The notes under the pieces were generated by a model. The model saw nothing but the letters and a program-made list of their open reading frames with translations, searched no databases and was not told where the DNA came from. Shown piece by piece: positions 1 through 12,193 of a stretch of 64,000 nt of DNA. Source of the stretch: Collybiopsis luxurians FD-317 M1 (taxonomy: Eukaryota; Basidiomycota; Agaricomycetes; Agaricales; Omphalotaceae); NCBI GenBank assembly GCA_000827265.1, contig KN834764.1, positions 726,837-790,836 on the forward strand, given 5' to 3'. The position numbers were made by a program, and so were the translations under genes. Within the stretch, counting starts at the first letter, position 1. Each line of letters opens with the position of its first letter.

Positions 1-633
1 GAGAAGTGTAAGTGTGACCTGCCAAAGCTTTTCCTGCGGAAACAGAATCCAGGCTCTCCAAACTACAATAAAATCACCGAGAAGTATCTGGTAAACAGAA
101 TCAGGTCATTGAACAAGAACCAAACAAAATGAATTCACAGAAATTGCCAAAGGCCAACTTTGCATATATTCAATAGGTGAAACTTTTTTGAATGATATTT
201 GGGCTGCAGCTGCAAGTGCTCCCTATTCATTGGGTTCTATTTGAAAAAAGGCCGCCTGGTCTTGTATGAGTGTGAATACCACATCGCAATAGGTAGACCA
301 AGTCAAGGCAATAAATGTAATAATCAAGCAGGCAAGAAGAACAATTCTTGAATAGGTTAAGGATTTTGTTCTATTAAAGTGCCATAACCAAACAGACATG
401 TGAGTGAAATTCTTAGTAACAATCAGCAACCTTTCATACACAAGGATGTGACCAGCAATGAGCACTCCTAAAGTAGATGCCCCTACAAGAAGTAGTCCAT
501 TGTCAACTAGTCTGCTGTTGAATGGAGCATTCTACATACCAAAGCCGATTACCCTCACTAGTATGGAAGATATAATGTTGTCATAGACAGCGTCAGCATA
601 CAAGGTAAGGATCTCTTGTTCTTTCGGAGTCAT
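1..633 (-). CDS. multi-pass membrane protein, basidiomycete family of unknown function (3' end outside window)
   Basis: The start is taken at 633, reading MTPKEQEILTLYADAVYDN. Exon 1 is 540-633. An intron at 483-539 (57 nt, GTATGT...TTGTAG) joins GFG to ASTLGVLIAGHILVYER. Exon 2 has two long hydrophobic stretches (VLIAGHILVYE and VLLACLIITFIALTW). Further left, 1-88 reads ILLGDFIVVWRAWILF followed by PQEKLWQVTLTLL. This resembles the hallmark segment of a large agaricomycete family of seven-helix-like proteins with no known function. The junction between exon 2 and this last exon was not resolved, so the middle of the model (about 90-230) is uncertain. The protein runs off the left edge. Family membership rests on recalled pattern similarity only. 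Confidence 0.5.
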
Positions 634-3179
634 TCTGGAGAAAAGGTACTTTGGTTGATCACTCCAGACAGTTCATTTATATCACAAATTTCAAAGTTCC
701 TTGATATGGTTGCTATGAGAAGTGATCTCCACCACTGCATCTCACCCCACAAGAGCTGATACCTCGAGGAAAAGGCATGATGACTCCGCACAGATGGTGG
801 CACTCATCAATAGCATCCTAGGAATGAGCGGAATGTCACTGGAGAACCCCTGCAGGCCTTCAAGTATGGCAGGAAAATGAAATGAAGAATGCGGATAGCC
901 AATTTTTGGTCTTAAGAACCCGCGAGCACTGGTAAGGATGACGCGCAGGTGCATTCCAAAAGAAAAGTAAAAACGGATTGGCAGGTGCTTACCTTCAGCT
1001 CCGGCTTCCCAACACTCTCTTCTTCCTCATATTTGTCTGAAATGGGAGATCAAACATTCAGATGCAAGTAAAATACCTCAGTTGGAATGTTTATAACAGT
1101 GGGAGCACCTCAATGCCTCCTTGATACTCAGGGAGATGACCAGAGCCAAACACTCACTTGACACACACCAAATAATCAATTGACAGACCAAATCTGATTG
1201 TCGAACTAAAATTTACATTCATAGCCACGTATGCGGTGAGACATCTAATAGACCCACCACACTCAGCCTGACTAATAGAGGCGTCCAATGGCGATTAATG
1301 AGCCATACTGAGAGACATATACAGTGTACTTGCTGGAATTGTGACAGATCGCTTCACGCCACCGCCAAAACCGAGAAGCTCAAGCGACTGGAAGTCGTCC
1401 TTTGCTTCAAATTGGGCATCCGTGGTTTTTTGTACTTTCTTCAGCTCAAGTATAATTCAATCCGTCCACAAACCTGTTCACCTGCACACTATCAGTTCTG
1501 TATGTAAAATCTATAACGACGACGGAAACCAACCACAAAATAATCATCATGTGTGTTACGGAATTCTGTAGAGGATCTTTCGAGAACATTTCGCGCTTGA
1601 GTAGTAAGCTTAAGGGAAGTGTCATAAATTATAATCATAATACTCCTCTTTTTGGTAGTTTAGCTGATTGGGCAATGGAGATTGATTGTCGCATTTGATG
1701 CGATTCGGACATCACTGTTCAACTGAGGCAATTCTTCAATCACACGCGCGTGGATATCGTAAGTCGGTCCTATGCTCAGAGTAAGGTTTTTGAATGCTCC
1801 CAATGCCAGTCCTCGAGCCTAGCCAGCAAATGCGTCCACTCCTTGACCAAGCTGGAAGTCGCTTCGTAGCACATTCTCGATAACCGCGGAAAGAGAAACG
1901 TACGCCATAATATACTTTGTTAGAAGCTGGTGGATGTATAAACCTACTTCATGATTGATTTACTAAGTCATGATCCTCTTTGGCCATTAGGAGGATCAAA
2001 CAACAGATAGACGAGAAACGAAAACAGGGTGATGGCCGTACTACAATTGCCGCGAGCAATTCAGTCAGATTTTTGCCGCAAACCGATTTTGCCGAGTTTG
2101 ACGGCCGAGATTCCAGTAGCGCCGCCTCATAGATCGCAGTATACACTCTTTAATTGCTCTGTACACAAAATACACGTATCAACCAGACACGAGTTGTCTC
2201 CATAAGCGCGGAAACAAGCTACTGGAGACGTTCGACTTCATGTTTGGCCAATGTCGAGCTATGGTCCAGGGTGATAGCTTTGGTGAGATGGAAGGTATCC
2301 TGCGATTCAGAAAAGTTAGCAATCGGCGACCATCGCATTCTAATTTCGGGCCAATCGTACAGATACCGCTCTGAACCAACGCCCATGTGTTCTTATTTGA
2401 CATATTTCATTCATAAGAAATCATGAACTTCGATAATTGAGAGGTGCTCACTGCTTACCACTCGTCCAAGAGGTATGGTGGAAACTCTCGGCATGCCTTC
2501 TTTGAGTATGCATGCATCCTCGGAGTCCGGCACCGCAGACAATTCTCGAGTTTGTGTTGGGGTGTCTCCGAGAGGTTTTGTTGCCACCGGTACTTGGAGT
2601 CCAGGGCTTGTATATACATATAAGGTTGAGGACTTGGAGGAGGTCTCCCCATATCTCAATTGACGATTTGAACGCGAAAAGCGCCCCTTCAAATCCAAGA
2701 GCTTTTTTCACTTTTTACCATCTTCTGAATCTCGATGCAGCATCGTCGCTCAGGTACCCTAGAAAATTGGCGGAAAAGGTACAGGTGCGTTTTAGATCGC
2801 CTGTTCCAATGGAGATAAGGGTACAGGAGGATTTATTGCCGGCTCCTACTCGGAATCGAATCATTGACTGGAAAAAAGGCTGTACGACTAGTGGCGACAT
2901 ACACTGGTTGAGGATTCCAGAAAGGTCCGGATTTGACCCTTCCGTTGCCCTCTTCCCCAATGGAAGGCTACAAACGATATCCCTATCCAATTACGACCGG
3001 GACTCTGCCTGCTGCCCAACAGATATGTCCAGTCAAGGCAAAGTAAGGTTGATTACCGGTTTGGGACCAAAAACTGATACACCAAGAATTATTTTCCCGG
3101 AATATTGTCTAGAAAGACCTTGGTTCTAAGGTCCGCCACTTTCCCTCTAAGTTATTCAGAGGATCTCGGCTGAAGTTTC

Positions 3180-3420
3180 TTGAAAAGGTCTACATGCTCC
3201 TCTGTTCGATATGTTGAGGTGATGATATCGAAATCATCAATTTGACCATGATTGGGCCTGTGATACGTCGGGTCAGGTTGTTGACGATCGCGTCGGTTGA
3301 AGGGAAGTGGTAGCGGAAGGAAGGAAGGAAGTATATTGCACGGCACGGTCCAAGGTCTGAGCACCGGTGCGCAGGCCTTGTCCTTGACGAATGCAAAGAG
3401 TGTCAGAACCAAACAAAACC
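3180..3420 (+). repeat. diverged direct repeat, copy A
   Basis: Two blocks recur in the same order at 3832-4010. The first starts TGAAAAGGTCT and contains CTGTTCGAT. The second contains CCTTGTCCTTGACGAATGCA. Copy A is longer by internal sequence (roughly 3260-3340). No coding function is assigned. Confidence 0.55.
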
Positions 3421-3831
3421 CCAGGGCCCTCTAGATCACCGTCATTTTCTGTAGCTTGAAGTTGGTGCCTATGTTGGATGTTGGCAGGATTGACATGCCC
3501 GCTGATACCCACTTGGAGAGACACGCTTTCTTACTAGCACACCGCTCGAGGTTTTTTTTAAGTATCACTAGTTGGATACGCGGAAGCAGCAAGGTGATTA
3601 GTTGCGGTAAAACATAACACAGCCTGAGCCAAACGTAAAGCCTGAAGAGGGTGTAGCAGAAAAAGACGTCAATCAGGCGACTAGGAACGAACGAGCTGCT
3701 GCACATCTAAAATAATGTGCTCAATCTTGGAATTACGGATCAAGCATCCGGGACTGGCGAAGCAGCAGATAGCAACTGGATTGACCGGACTTGACCGAAC
3801 TTCTGGAGATCTCCGCTACGACGGTTCTATG

Positions 3832-4010
3832 AAAAGGTCTTAAAGCTCCCCTGTTCGATGTATAAAGGTAGTAATATCAAGGTCATAAATCAGACACTGT
3901 GTCCTGCAAGGCGCTGGATTGTTGATAGATTGGGACATTTGATGGGGTTGGTAGAAGAGAATCTTGGATGTGCGCGCCTTGTCCTTGACGAATGCACAAC
4001 CGTGACTATC
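3832..4010 (+). repeat. diverged direct repeat, copy B
   Basis: This is the shorter partner of the repeat at 3180-3420. It shares the TGAAAAGGTCT block at its start and the CCTTGTCCTTGACGAATGCA block near its end, in the same orientation. Confidence 0.55.
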
Positions 4011-5025
4011 ATGAAGCTGCCTCGATTATTTCTCGGGTTTGAACATTTCCTACGTACGCTCAGGCCTCCTACTCAATCAAGGAGTGCCTGGAACAAACCT
4101 GGAATCGGATCGTCTGCATACTAGTATAGCTTATAGAGTGGCTGTCTTCCCGTTGGCTTGGGGATCCTAGAATACATTCTAAAAACACTTGCCTGAGCTT
4201 TACCGAGTCCGCCGACGTCCAGTATACATTATACTGTGACTTTACCATAACGAGAATCCAAGAGAGTAGAAACGGGGCTACATTAGTTCGGGGAAGAGAG
4301 CAGCTTCAAAGGCAGTGCTCTGATGTGCATAAGCGTGCGATAGTCATTTGGCATGTCTTGCAAATCTCCGCTCCCTACTCATTAAATGTTCTCCGGTGCC
4401 GCCGGGCAGCTGCGCAACTGTAGATTTTCCTTTGGGACAAGGTCCTTCGCCATGGCAAAGAACCCACAGCACTGTGGCGCCTGTAAAATGTCGGCGTCTT
4501 CTCAGTGTCTGGTTAGTGGATGAATCACCAAGATGGACATTCTGCCCAATGGTCCTGCGGGACGGTCATGGTCAACCTTAGTGTGACTTCCCTCATGATG
4601 CGGGGCCGATAATTCTACCATCTGTCCACCTGAAGCTTGAAACTGATAGGTAATTAAGTCAGTACATAATCTCAGCGCTCAATTCTTACTGAGTCCCACT
4701 GAATCCCAGGTGTATATTCGGAGTAATAAGGTTACGGCTGGACGGATATCAATCAGAACTTTGGCTGATTGATCCCGAGCTAGATTGTGTAATTCTCCTT
4801 CTAGACGATGGTCGACGGCTACGGACTTGTAATACCATATTGTGGTATGTTGTACCTTGAAAAACATACATTTGACCGATTTGAGACCGCATCAGATCAT
4901 CGGTCATCCTGTTTTGAGCCGGCTAATTGCGCTCGAGAAATCGAGATGCCGTCGAGCTAAGGATCCATTTGGTTCTTCCCGTCTTGCGCACTTACCACAA
5001 CCATCAACCACGACCTCACTCGAAG

Positions 5026-6164
5026 ATGTTGTTTATCGACGTGAAGACGCGTTCTGGCAACATTAAATTCCAATACACAATTAGCACTCCCAAGTCGGCC
5101 ACTGCAGATGCCATAGATTCGCACCTTCCCGTGGTGTTATGGTTTCATCCGTTTGCTTTTCCCTATGTCTTTCACGGTGAGTGAAGAGCACTTCATTCTC
5201 GAGGCATTACATGACCTTGGGAACCATTCTTTAGCACAATTTGCGGATCCTCTTCTTCGGCAATTCAATCTCGTAATATTTTCTCTCAGAGCGCATGGGG
5301 AGACAGGAGGAGATGAGTTACCGGAGGGATACGGAGTGAGAGAGGCGGCGGAAGACGCACTCGCTTTCATGGTATAGTGCTCTACTTACTCAACCTCGGT
5401 GGCCATCTCTCAACATTCGCCTTTCAGGATGCTCTCAGCCTTCCGCGATGCCATTTTGTCGCAATGGACTACGGAAGCTCAATCGCGTTAGAGATAGCAA
5501 TGTCTAATCCGAACCGTGTAATATCACTTTGCATAATTTCGCAAACTTGCTTGCAAGAAGTACGCATATTTCAATTACTCGGTAATTTTGAGATGGCTAA
5601 ATCGCTTCCTTTTACTTTCTAAAGCCTCCAGACACACTTGAAGGTCATCAACAGCTATACGACACCTGGGTGGCGTCGCTTCCGAATCCCAATGAACGTG
5701 ATGAGGAATTATCAATGGAGGCTGGCTTCGGCTTTGCGCAATTAATGTTTAGTAACGAATTCTCTAATTTAGGACAAGCGTACGTGTCATTTTTTTCTAT
5801 AGAATTGCACTTCCCGAAAGACTTATCCAACCCACGCAGCATGTTCAACATAGTACACTCGATGGCTCAGAAGAATTGGGGATATTATGGACTGAAGAAC
5901 TTCCGCCTCGCATACATCGAATTTTATCGCAATAGGAAATCACCATCTATTGAAAGGCTATCAAGGATCCGATGCCCTGTAAAGCTTATATATGGAACTG
6001 ACGATATAGCATATCCTCAAAAACACACTGAACGCTTTTTCAAAGCCTTGAGGAAAGCAGGGGTGGATGTCTCATTATTTGTTGTTCCGCACGCACCACA
6101 TTTTGTTAGTGTGGATTTTGCCGACAGGCGAGTTCTGGAATACTTGATGGTTTCGTTTATCTGA
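5026..6164 (+). CDS. alpha/beta hydrolase with Asp at the nucleophile position
   Basis: Four exons (5026-5176, 5235-5371, 5428-5559, 5625-6164) give 319 residues. All three introns are GT-AG and 56 to 65 nt long, and the frame is kept throughout. The order of motifs is that of an alpha/beta hydrolase: a strand and oxyanion region (LPVVLWFHPFAFPYVFHAQF), then LVIFSLRAHGETGG, then the nucleophile elbow CHFVAMDYGSSIALEIA, the acid in LIYGTDDIAYP (about D267) and the histidine in PHAPHFVSV (about H299). The elbow has Asp110 where most related fungal proteins that I know carry Ser (Sm-x-Nu-x-Sm). Asp nucleophiles are known from epoxide hydrolases and haloalkane dehalogenases, so a hydrolase of that chemistry is possible, as is loss of activity. 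The substrate cannot be told. No signal peptide is obvious, so a cytosolic location is inferred. Confidence 0.8.
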
Positions 6165-6988
6165 GATAGGATTTCAATCATCAATCAGAATAAACCCCGT
6201 CATCCATCACTTCATCACACGGAATGAGGTTCGGAGAGTTCTGCCGGTCCTGGATGAGGTCGTATCACCTTGGGATAGCATACTAAGAGCAGCAGGTTGG
6301 GATCCGGAGGGGTTGAACAGTGATCATGATGCAGATATTCTGATCTCATATGTGAGTCTTGGCTTGTTCGATTGTGAAATTAGTACGAACATAAGCATCC
6401 ACAGCCTCCGGAAAATCGAGATACTCGACCATGCAATTGTCGAGCCAGATAGCTCGAAAACAGGGATAATACCCATGTATTATGAATGGATCACGGACTT
6501 CGTAAATCAGAGCGGCTAGAGGAGAGAAACTAGGAGAGAAGGGGCTTGCATTAATGCAATTGAATTTCGGACACAAATAGTAATTATCGATGTAAAAGGT
6601 ACCCACATCTTAATCAAGCTCGATCTCGCTGCTCGGGTCTTGCGACAGGACTTTCCCAGTATATTTTAATATCCTAATATCCTATGTATTGGATTTACCT
6701 TTTTTCTTCGGTGTTTTTGACCATGTAGTTGGTACTTGCTATTCGCAATCGCAAGCTACCGAAAATGTGGGCAGATAATTCCTGTGTTTTTTTCGCGGAT
6801 AATTAGTCCAGAAGTTAAGTGAGTTAATCTTGAGATCTTGAGCTTGAGCTTGGGGGGTTGCTCGGGTGTTTGGCTTTGGCTTGAGAGTCGTCGATGACAT
6901 TAGGCGCCCATGAGTCATCCTGTATATTCTCACGAACATGACCAGACTTCAAGCGCGCACGGCAACACATCTCTGTCTCTGCACAATT
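6165..6988. other. intergenic; one short coding-like stretch
   Basis: Between about 6170 and 6350 a plus-strand frame without ATG stays open and reads like protein (NEVRRVLPVLDEVVSPWDSI, then RAAGWDPEGLNSDHDADIL). It ends at a GTGAGT that would be a good donor. I do not recognise the family and saw no matching second exon. Nothing else was seen before the F-box gene. Confidence 0.3.
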
Positions 6989-8648
6989 ATGGCTCGACGC
7001 TCTCAGCGAATACAGGAGAAGAATTCTGTCCCAAACAAACCGCCGGTCAATGCTACCAAACTAAACTCCAGCCGCAAACGTACTAGGAGCAAGGAAGATG
7101 ACATTAGCGAAGCTGAAGTACAACAAATTCCCCGAAAACGAGCTAAAAAGAGTAGTCCAAAGGCCGCCAGTTTAGAAGATGATGCACCTTCCGAAGACGA
7201 TGTGGCCGTCGCAGAGAAGAAGCGGCGCGTTCCTGAGCAGTACAGGAAAGTCCGAGGGAAATTTGCATTGCTGGAACGGTTGGTGCAGGACGTGCCACTG
7301 GAGGTTATTCTTGAAGTGAGTACTTGTACGTAATGCTGAAATGTCTACCCACTAATTAACTGCATTTTGTGCATGGCATAGATCTTCTGCTACCTCGAAC
7401 CCGGCGACCTTCTTCGCCTCGCTCGCACCTCAAAAGATCTCCGAGGTATCTTAATGAGCAAATCGTCCGAGGACATCTGGCGTACTGCCAGGGGAAATGT
7501 GAAAGGTTTACCCCCTCGACCAGAAGATCTTAATGAACCTCAATACGCTCGTCTTCTTGAAGACGCCTATTGCTATGTGAGTCCTTCCAGTCTGTGAAGG
7601 ACCAAAGATGATGAAATACATTCCTTTTGCCTAGACGTGTCAACATAAAGGACGCTGCGACAATGTGTTGTGGAAGTTTCGGGCTAGGGTCTGCAAGAGC
7701 TGCGTTGAGTCGAAAATGTATGTTTTGAGCTCTGATTTCCCTGATTCTTTCGCTCAAGTACGCACAAAAGCCTTCCTTCTTACGATGACGATTACTTGGT
7801 GAAACAGCCTTTAGAATACCGCTACCTTTTGCCATCTGAGCGGGTCTCAGTTGGTAGTCAGTGATTCCCCGGCCTATAGCGTATGGATTCAAGCTGACTA
7901 TGCTTAGATACGTGTGTTCGTATCGCCAGTAACAAGATTACTGCTAAATACAGAGCCGAGTTTGAAGCATTACAGACGGAAGAAGAACGCAAGGCATGGG
8001 TGGAACATAAGAGAAAGGAACGCAAGGCTATAGAGGAGGTGTGTATTTCACTTTGTCGTTGGCTCTCAATTCTCAAATGGGTGTTTTATAGCATGCTCAA
8101 CTTTGCAAGAGCTGGCATCAGAAACAGCTGTCCGCTCGTCGCATTGTGCTAGATGATATTCGGAGAAAACGGAAGAAAGAGTGCGTCTTTCTGGCTCGGG
8201 ATGCACTGTCAATTTCTCAAGGACTTCTTTGCATAGCATCCTGGATCGACTCGAGGAATTGGGATGGCGCGAGGAGGCAGAGATTATGGACAAGGAATGG
8301 ACACGGGGCTGGTTTTATCGATTGGAAGTCAATGGGTTCAGAGACAACAAGTTTGTTAATCAGCCCAAAAAGCTCACAGATAAAGGTACGTATCATTATG
8401 GCCTCCTTTTTTTCCCTCCTGTTTGCTGTTCTCCAATGACATGTGCCCCGTCTCGTTTTTTAGCCTGGGAAGCCAATAAGGCTGATCTGGTAGACATTTT
8501 GAAGAAGCATAAGAAGGCTCGTTTGGTAAAGGAGAAGGAAGACAGGAAGCGAGCAGCTGAGCGGGAGAGGGTAAAGGCGGCGAAGAACTTGAACCCGATG
8601 GCAGCAGATGCTCTCGCGCGCGCAGGAATTTTACCTACGCAGAATTAA
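6989..8648 (+). CDS. F-box protein of a basidiomycete family
   Basis: Eight exons (6989-7315, 7382-7576, 7635-7717, 7759-7853, 7908-8038, 8092-8180, 8237-8385, 8464-8648) give 417 residues. The N-terminus is basic and nuclear-like (MARRSQRIQEK, RKRTRSKEDD, PRKRAKKSS). The F-box spans about residues 92-140 (LLERLVQDVPLEVILEIFCY, LEPGDLLRLARTSKDLRGIL). A small Cys-rich segment follows (TCQHKGRCDNVL, RVCKSC), then charged helices and a conserved C-terminal module (DILDRLEELGWREEAEIM, FVNQPKKLTDK). By family, F-box proteins recruit substrates to SCF ubiquitin ligases through Skp1; the target here is unknown. The 41-nt intron 3 is short but keeps the frame. Two decayed paralogues lie at 16.4-20.0 kb. 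Confidence 0.88.
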
Positions 8649-8804
8649 CCTGGACAAGGATTTGTGATTTTCTAATGACTTTTCGTTATTACTCTGACCT
8701 ATTATAGAAACTATGATTATGTCATCATATGAATTCAAGTCGTGACCGCGTTTTAGCACTGAGGTCTTCGAATCTCTTTCCGGATAGCCCGTAAAGCTGA
8801 ATAG

Positions 8805-9083
8805 TTACGGCTTTGATCTTTTTTTTCGCTTTTGTTCTCGTTCTGCAGAGTCGGATAGAGTTTTCATCCGCAGGTTTTCCTGTCGTACCGCGTTAGGGTT
8901 TGGACGGAGACGAGACGTCAGTGCCTGTAAGAAATCGTTGTTGTCGATAGACCCCCAGGCTGCCTTCCGTGCAGTCTTGAACCGTTCTACGGCGAGCATG
9001 TAGTGACATACGAAATGATGGCGTTGGATTGGCGTTGGAAACAGCGGAGACTGAACGATCGTATGACGCCATGGGCACATCAC
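8805..9083 (-). CDS. possible small hypothetical protein
   Basis: An open minus-strand frame of 92 codons ends in a basic tail (NLRMKTLSDSAEREQKRKKR, then SKP). The middle reads YMLAVERFKTARKAAWGSID and LQALTSRLRPNPN, which looks coding. I do not recognise the family. The ATG at 9083 is only the first in frame; an upstream exon is possible, since a competing minus frame overlaps the N-terminal part. If real, it would share a divergent promoter with the isomerase gene starting at 9263. Confidence 0.28.
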   Translation of the reverse strand: MMCPWRHTIVQSPLFPTPIQRHHFVCHYMLAVERFKTARKAAWGSIDNNDFLQALTSRLRPNPNAVRQENLRMKTLSDSAEREQKRKKRSKP

Positions 9084-9262
9084 AGTTCACGCAACTATTG
9101 TCGCGGCGTCCGATGCAGAGTACAAAATACAGTTTTTCTTCCAGTCATACTTGAACACTTTTGATTTGATTCAACCATTGACAACCAAAGGTGAGTAATG
9201 GAAAGTCTGCCCTAGGTACGAATAAACCTTGCCTAGACGACACCTTCCAGATCTGAATCACG

Positions 9263-10525
9263 ATGGCCGAACTCGTTTTCCAACTTTCTGGCTCTTGCAA
9301 CAACTACCCTTGGGGTAAGAAGGGAAAAGAATCGCTGGCTGCCAAGTTGTGTGCCCAAACGCCCGGTACCGATTTCGAGATCAACGACGAGGAAGTCTAC
9401 TCTGAAATGTGGTTTGGAGACTATCCGGATTATCCGGCTCGAAGATTGAGCGATGGACAGTTGCTCAAGGATGTTCTTGAGGCTGACAAGGAGCGATTGT
9501 TGGGGAAGAAGGTTATCGAGGAATTAGATGGACAGCTTCCGTATTTGCCAAAGGTTAGTAGACGCTGAGTAAGACAAGCTTGTTTATTGAGAAAATCACA
9601 GATCCTCTCTATTGCGAAAGCGCTCCCCTTACAAATTCACCCAAACAAAGAACTCGCAGCCGAGTTTCACAGGAAGGATCCAGAAAACTTTACGGACCCG
9701 AACCACAAGCCCGAGATCGCTGTAGCATTGTCTAAATTTGAGGTCTTTGCCGGCTTCAAACCACTTGACAAAGTCGAGCTGCTCTTCAAGGTCGGTCCTC
9801 TGCAGCGATTTGGTCCGAAGGAAGGATCCTCCTGGACTAACGAGACGCTGCGAAACGTAACGCGTAATATGCTCAAAGCCGACAGAGAAACTGTACAGGC
9901 TGTCCAACGCGAGTTTTCTCAGGTTCCAAAGGAAGCTCTGGGCGATGCTGCCTACATCCTCGACTTGATTCCGCGACTACAGGATCAATACGGGCCAAAC
10001 GACAGTGGGATCCTGGTTGCCTTATACTGCATGAACTACCTCGTCTTCGATGCTGGAGATGCTATCTACATCCCTGCTGATGGTATTCACGCCTACCTGT
10101 CCGGCGACATCGTAGAACGCATGGCTCGGAGCAACAACGTGCTCAATGTTGGATTCTGTCCCCCCGCTGATCGAAACAACATTGATCTTTTCGCTCAGAC
10201 GCTCACGTTCAAGGCACACAGCAGAGACGACGTGTACTTGCCGGGTCGGAAGACGGAAAAGGGCCGCCATGGAAGAACTGTCGCGTATCGACCTCCGATG
10301 AGCGAGTTTGACATGCTCAAATCTGATTTGGCGGCTGGGGAGTACGAGGAGATTTTGCCTAGTGATGGCCCTACGGTGTTAATTGTAACTTCTGGAGCAG
10401 GGACTATGATGGCGGATGGGAAACGGTTTGAGCTAGAGGAAGGGTTCATCTTTTTTATTGCTCCCGGGATTGACATGAAGTGGGAAACCGAAAATGGATT
10501 GCAGATCCATGCTACTGTCGTGTAA
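9263..10525 (+). CDS. PMI40: mannose-6-phosphate isomerase (type I, zinc-dependent)
   Basis: Two exons (9263-9553, 9602-10525) with one 48-nt intron give 404 residues. The enzyme interconverts fructose-6-phosphate and mannose-6-phosphate in the cytosol and so feeds GDP-mannose for glycosylation and the cell wall. The N-terminal motif NNYPWGKKG and EMWFGDYP match eukaryotic type I PMI. The zinc ligands are visible: Gln108 and His110 in LPLQIHPNK, Glu135 in HKPEIAVAL and His260 in PADGIHAYLSGD. The catalytic Arg region reads VERMARSNNVLNVGFCP. Length is normal for the family. The intron falls between LPYLPK and ILSIAKALPLQ, in the place where the conserved core continues, which confirms the join. 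Upstream from 9100 to 9262 is a short likely promoter. Confidence 0.96.
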
Positions 10526-12193
10526 ATTGCATACAAATTATTGTCATTTCAAAGAACAATGAGAATGCCGCCATCGAAAAAGTTTTGGAACTCTGACTGA
10601 ACGGGTTTCAAAATTGCTTGATGTACTCTTGATATGCCAAACATTTGTTATGGCTGCAGCCTTGAAAATCCTTCCTCAAAATTGTATCAAAATGTGTATT
10701 ATCACATGGCTCAAGTTCCTTCTCCATCTGCCTCCCAAGCCGCTTCCTGCTTCAGATTTCAATTTTTCTTACAAAATTACACTGTCAGAAAAGGCCGCTT
10801 ACGGCATTGTCAAAATTCATGATATTTTCCTATCCGACTTCGCACTCCAAGCTGACACAGTACAAGTTTTAAGATGAATAACTTGTAAATTAGAGCGCCA
10901 TAAGTTAGACCTTGCACTTTTAGATCAAGAATAGTAACCAAGGATGTTGAAATGGCATTCACGAACTCCCCTTCTAAATAAACCGAGTAGCTAAGCAGAA
11001 AAGGTATTTAGGCGCCTGTCAGGCGCTTAGCTAAGCTCTCGTAAATTTTCTCGGCGTCAAGAAGAATTTCAGGCTTTTACTCTACTGACACCGAGCTTCT
11101 TCTGCGTCATCGTTTGAATCCATACGCAACATTCTATGGCAGAAAATTCTTTGGACTGCAACCGAACCAGATCCGAGGAGGAATCATTCGCTTTACCGTT
11201 TGCCATATGCATTTAGCCACAATGGGATAATGATGTACCCGACAACTTTCTTCTCGGTGAAATACGAGACGGCGATCTCAGTGACTGAGCAAACACAGTA
11301 AATTACTTCTGCGAGCTCTCTGTCCTTCTCTGCTTAAAAAAGACACGGGCCGTAAGTATTGATATCGGCTCGCGGGAGATGAGGAGCGATATGTATATCT
11401 ACCAGTAGATTTCTAATCTCTGTTCAGGTGAGAACCTGAGGGTATTCTAGGTCGGCGGAGGCGGAGACTCTGTAGATCTATATTGATTATCGATACCGAC
11501 AGGCAACATACATATGTGCCACTGATTGCTTCGAATCCTTGGAGATCAATGCCATTACATTGAAGCTTCCAAGAAGACGCGATGATTTGTGGGCTTTTGA
11601 GCAGTGGGAACAGACTGCGTGGTGCCAATATATGTAAGTCAGTTTATTCCTAGAACCTTCAACTCGAAACGTTTCCCTTAAGGCCTGCAGGGGTGCAAGC
11701 TATCAGAAAAAATACGGAAGAGACTACATAATCTACATAATCAGAGCTGATCCGAGTCCGTTCTAATCTTTCTCCTGGAATGAATATAGGTTATACACCA
11801 AATAAATGGCAAGGCACCTTTCATTCAGTCAGTGGTCGTTTAAATTCATCTTCGTATGGTGTGCATCCACTGCATATGGTATATTATTCACGGCTGAGCG
11901 ACGCCGGAGGGGGGTGGGATACATTATCCCATTTCCGAAGAAAAGATTGTTCTTCAGAACAACTTACAACACTTCGAGAAGCTGGCACAAAACGATATTG
12001 TTATTTGATTAACGGCAGGCATAATGTGTAGATTTATCTATTTACAGTACGATCCAGACTGCGTTCCATATAAGTAGTTAGGCAATAGGAATAGGAATAG
12101 CAATAGCAATGAGGTTCTTCAATCTTCATTCAATAAGAATACCCTTTAGATGAAAGGCAACGGAAATGAGTGCAACCTTCTATGAAAGAGAAA
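10526..12193. other. intergenic, no gene seen
   Basis: Only short open frames of no recognisable type occur between the isomerase stop and the end of the convergent transporter gene. A hairpin-forming inverted repeat lies at 10988-11033: arms TAGCTAAGC and GCTTAGCTA enclose a second, tighter palindrome, GCGCCTG-T-CAGGCGC. Confidence 0.5.
10988..11033. repeat. nested inverted repeat (hairpin)
   Basis: The outer arms TAGCTAAGC (10988-10996) and GCTTAGCTA (11025-11033) are perfect reverse complements. Inside, GCGCCTG (11012-11018) and CAGGCGC (11020-11026) pair around a single T. The outer right arm and inner right arm share two bases, so the two hairpins are alternatives. Confidence 0.6.

Larger units (their letters stand above)
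640..5020. other. no assignable gene; scattered short ORFs
   Basis: No recognisable domain was found on either strand. The longest plus-strand open frame (2512-3129, 205 codons) matches nothing I know and competes with open minus-strand frames over the same DNA. A good branch-point and acceptor signal (GCTAAC, then CAG) lies on the minus strand near 2290-2310, so a decayed or short gene there is possible. A diverged direct repeat (3180-3420 and 3832-4010) lies inside this stretch. Confidence 0.4.

Noticed and set aside
483..539. 33-nt intron variant in the left-edge membrane protein
   Set aside because: A 57-nt intron with a better acceptor gives the same frame.
742..954. 70-codon minus-strand frame next to the membrane protein gene
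   Set aside because: It lies upstream of the best start and does not look like the family's N-terminus.
2512..3129. 205-codon plus-strand open frame
   Set aside because: No known motif, no supporting splice structure, and open minus-strand frames over the same DNA; likely chance.
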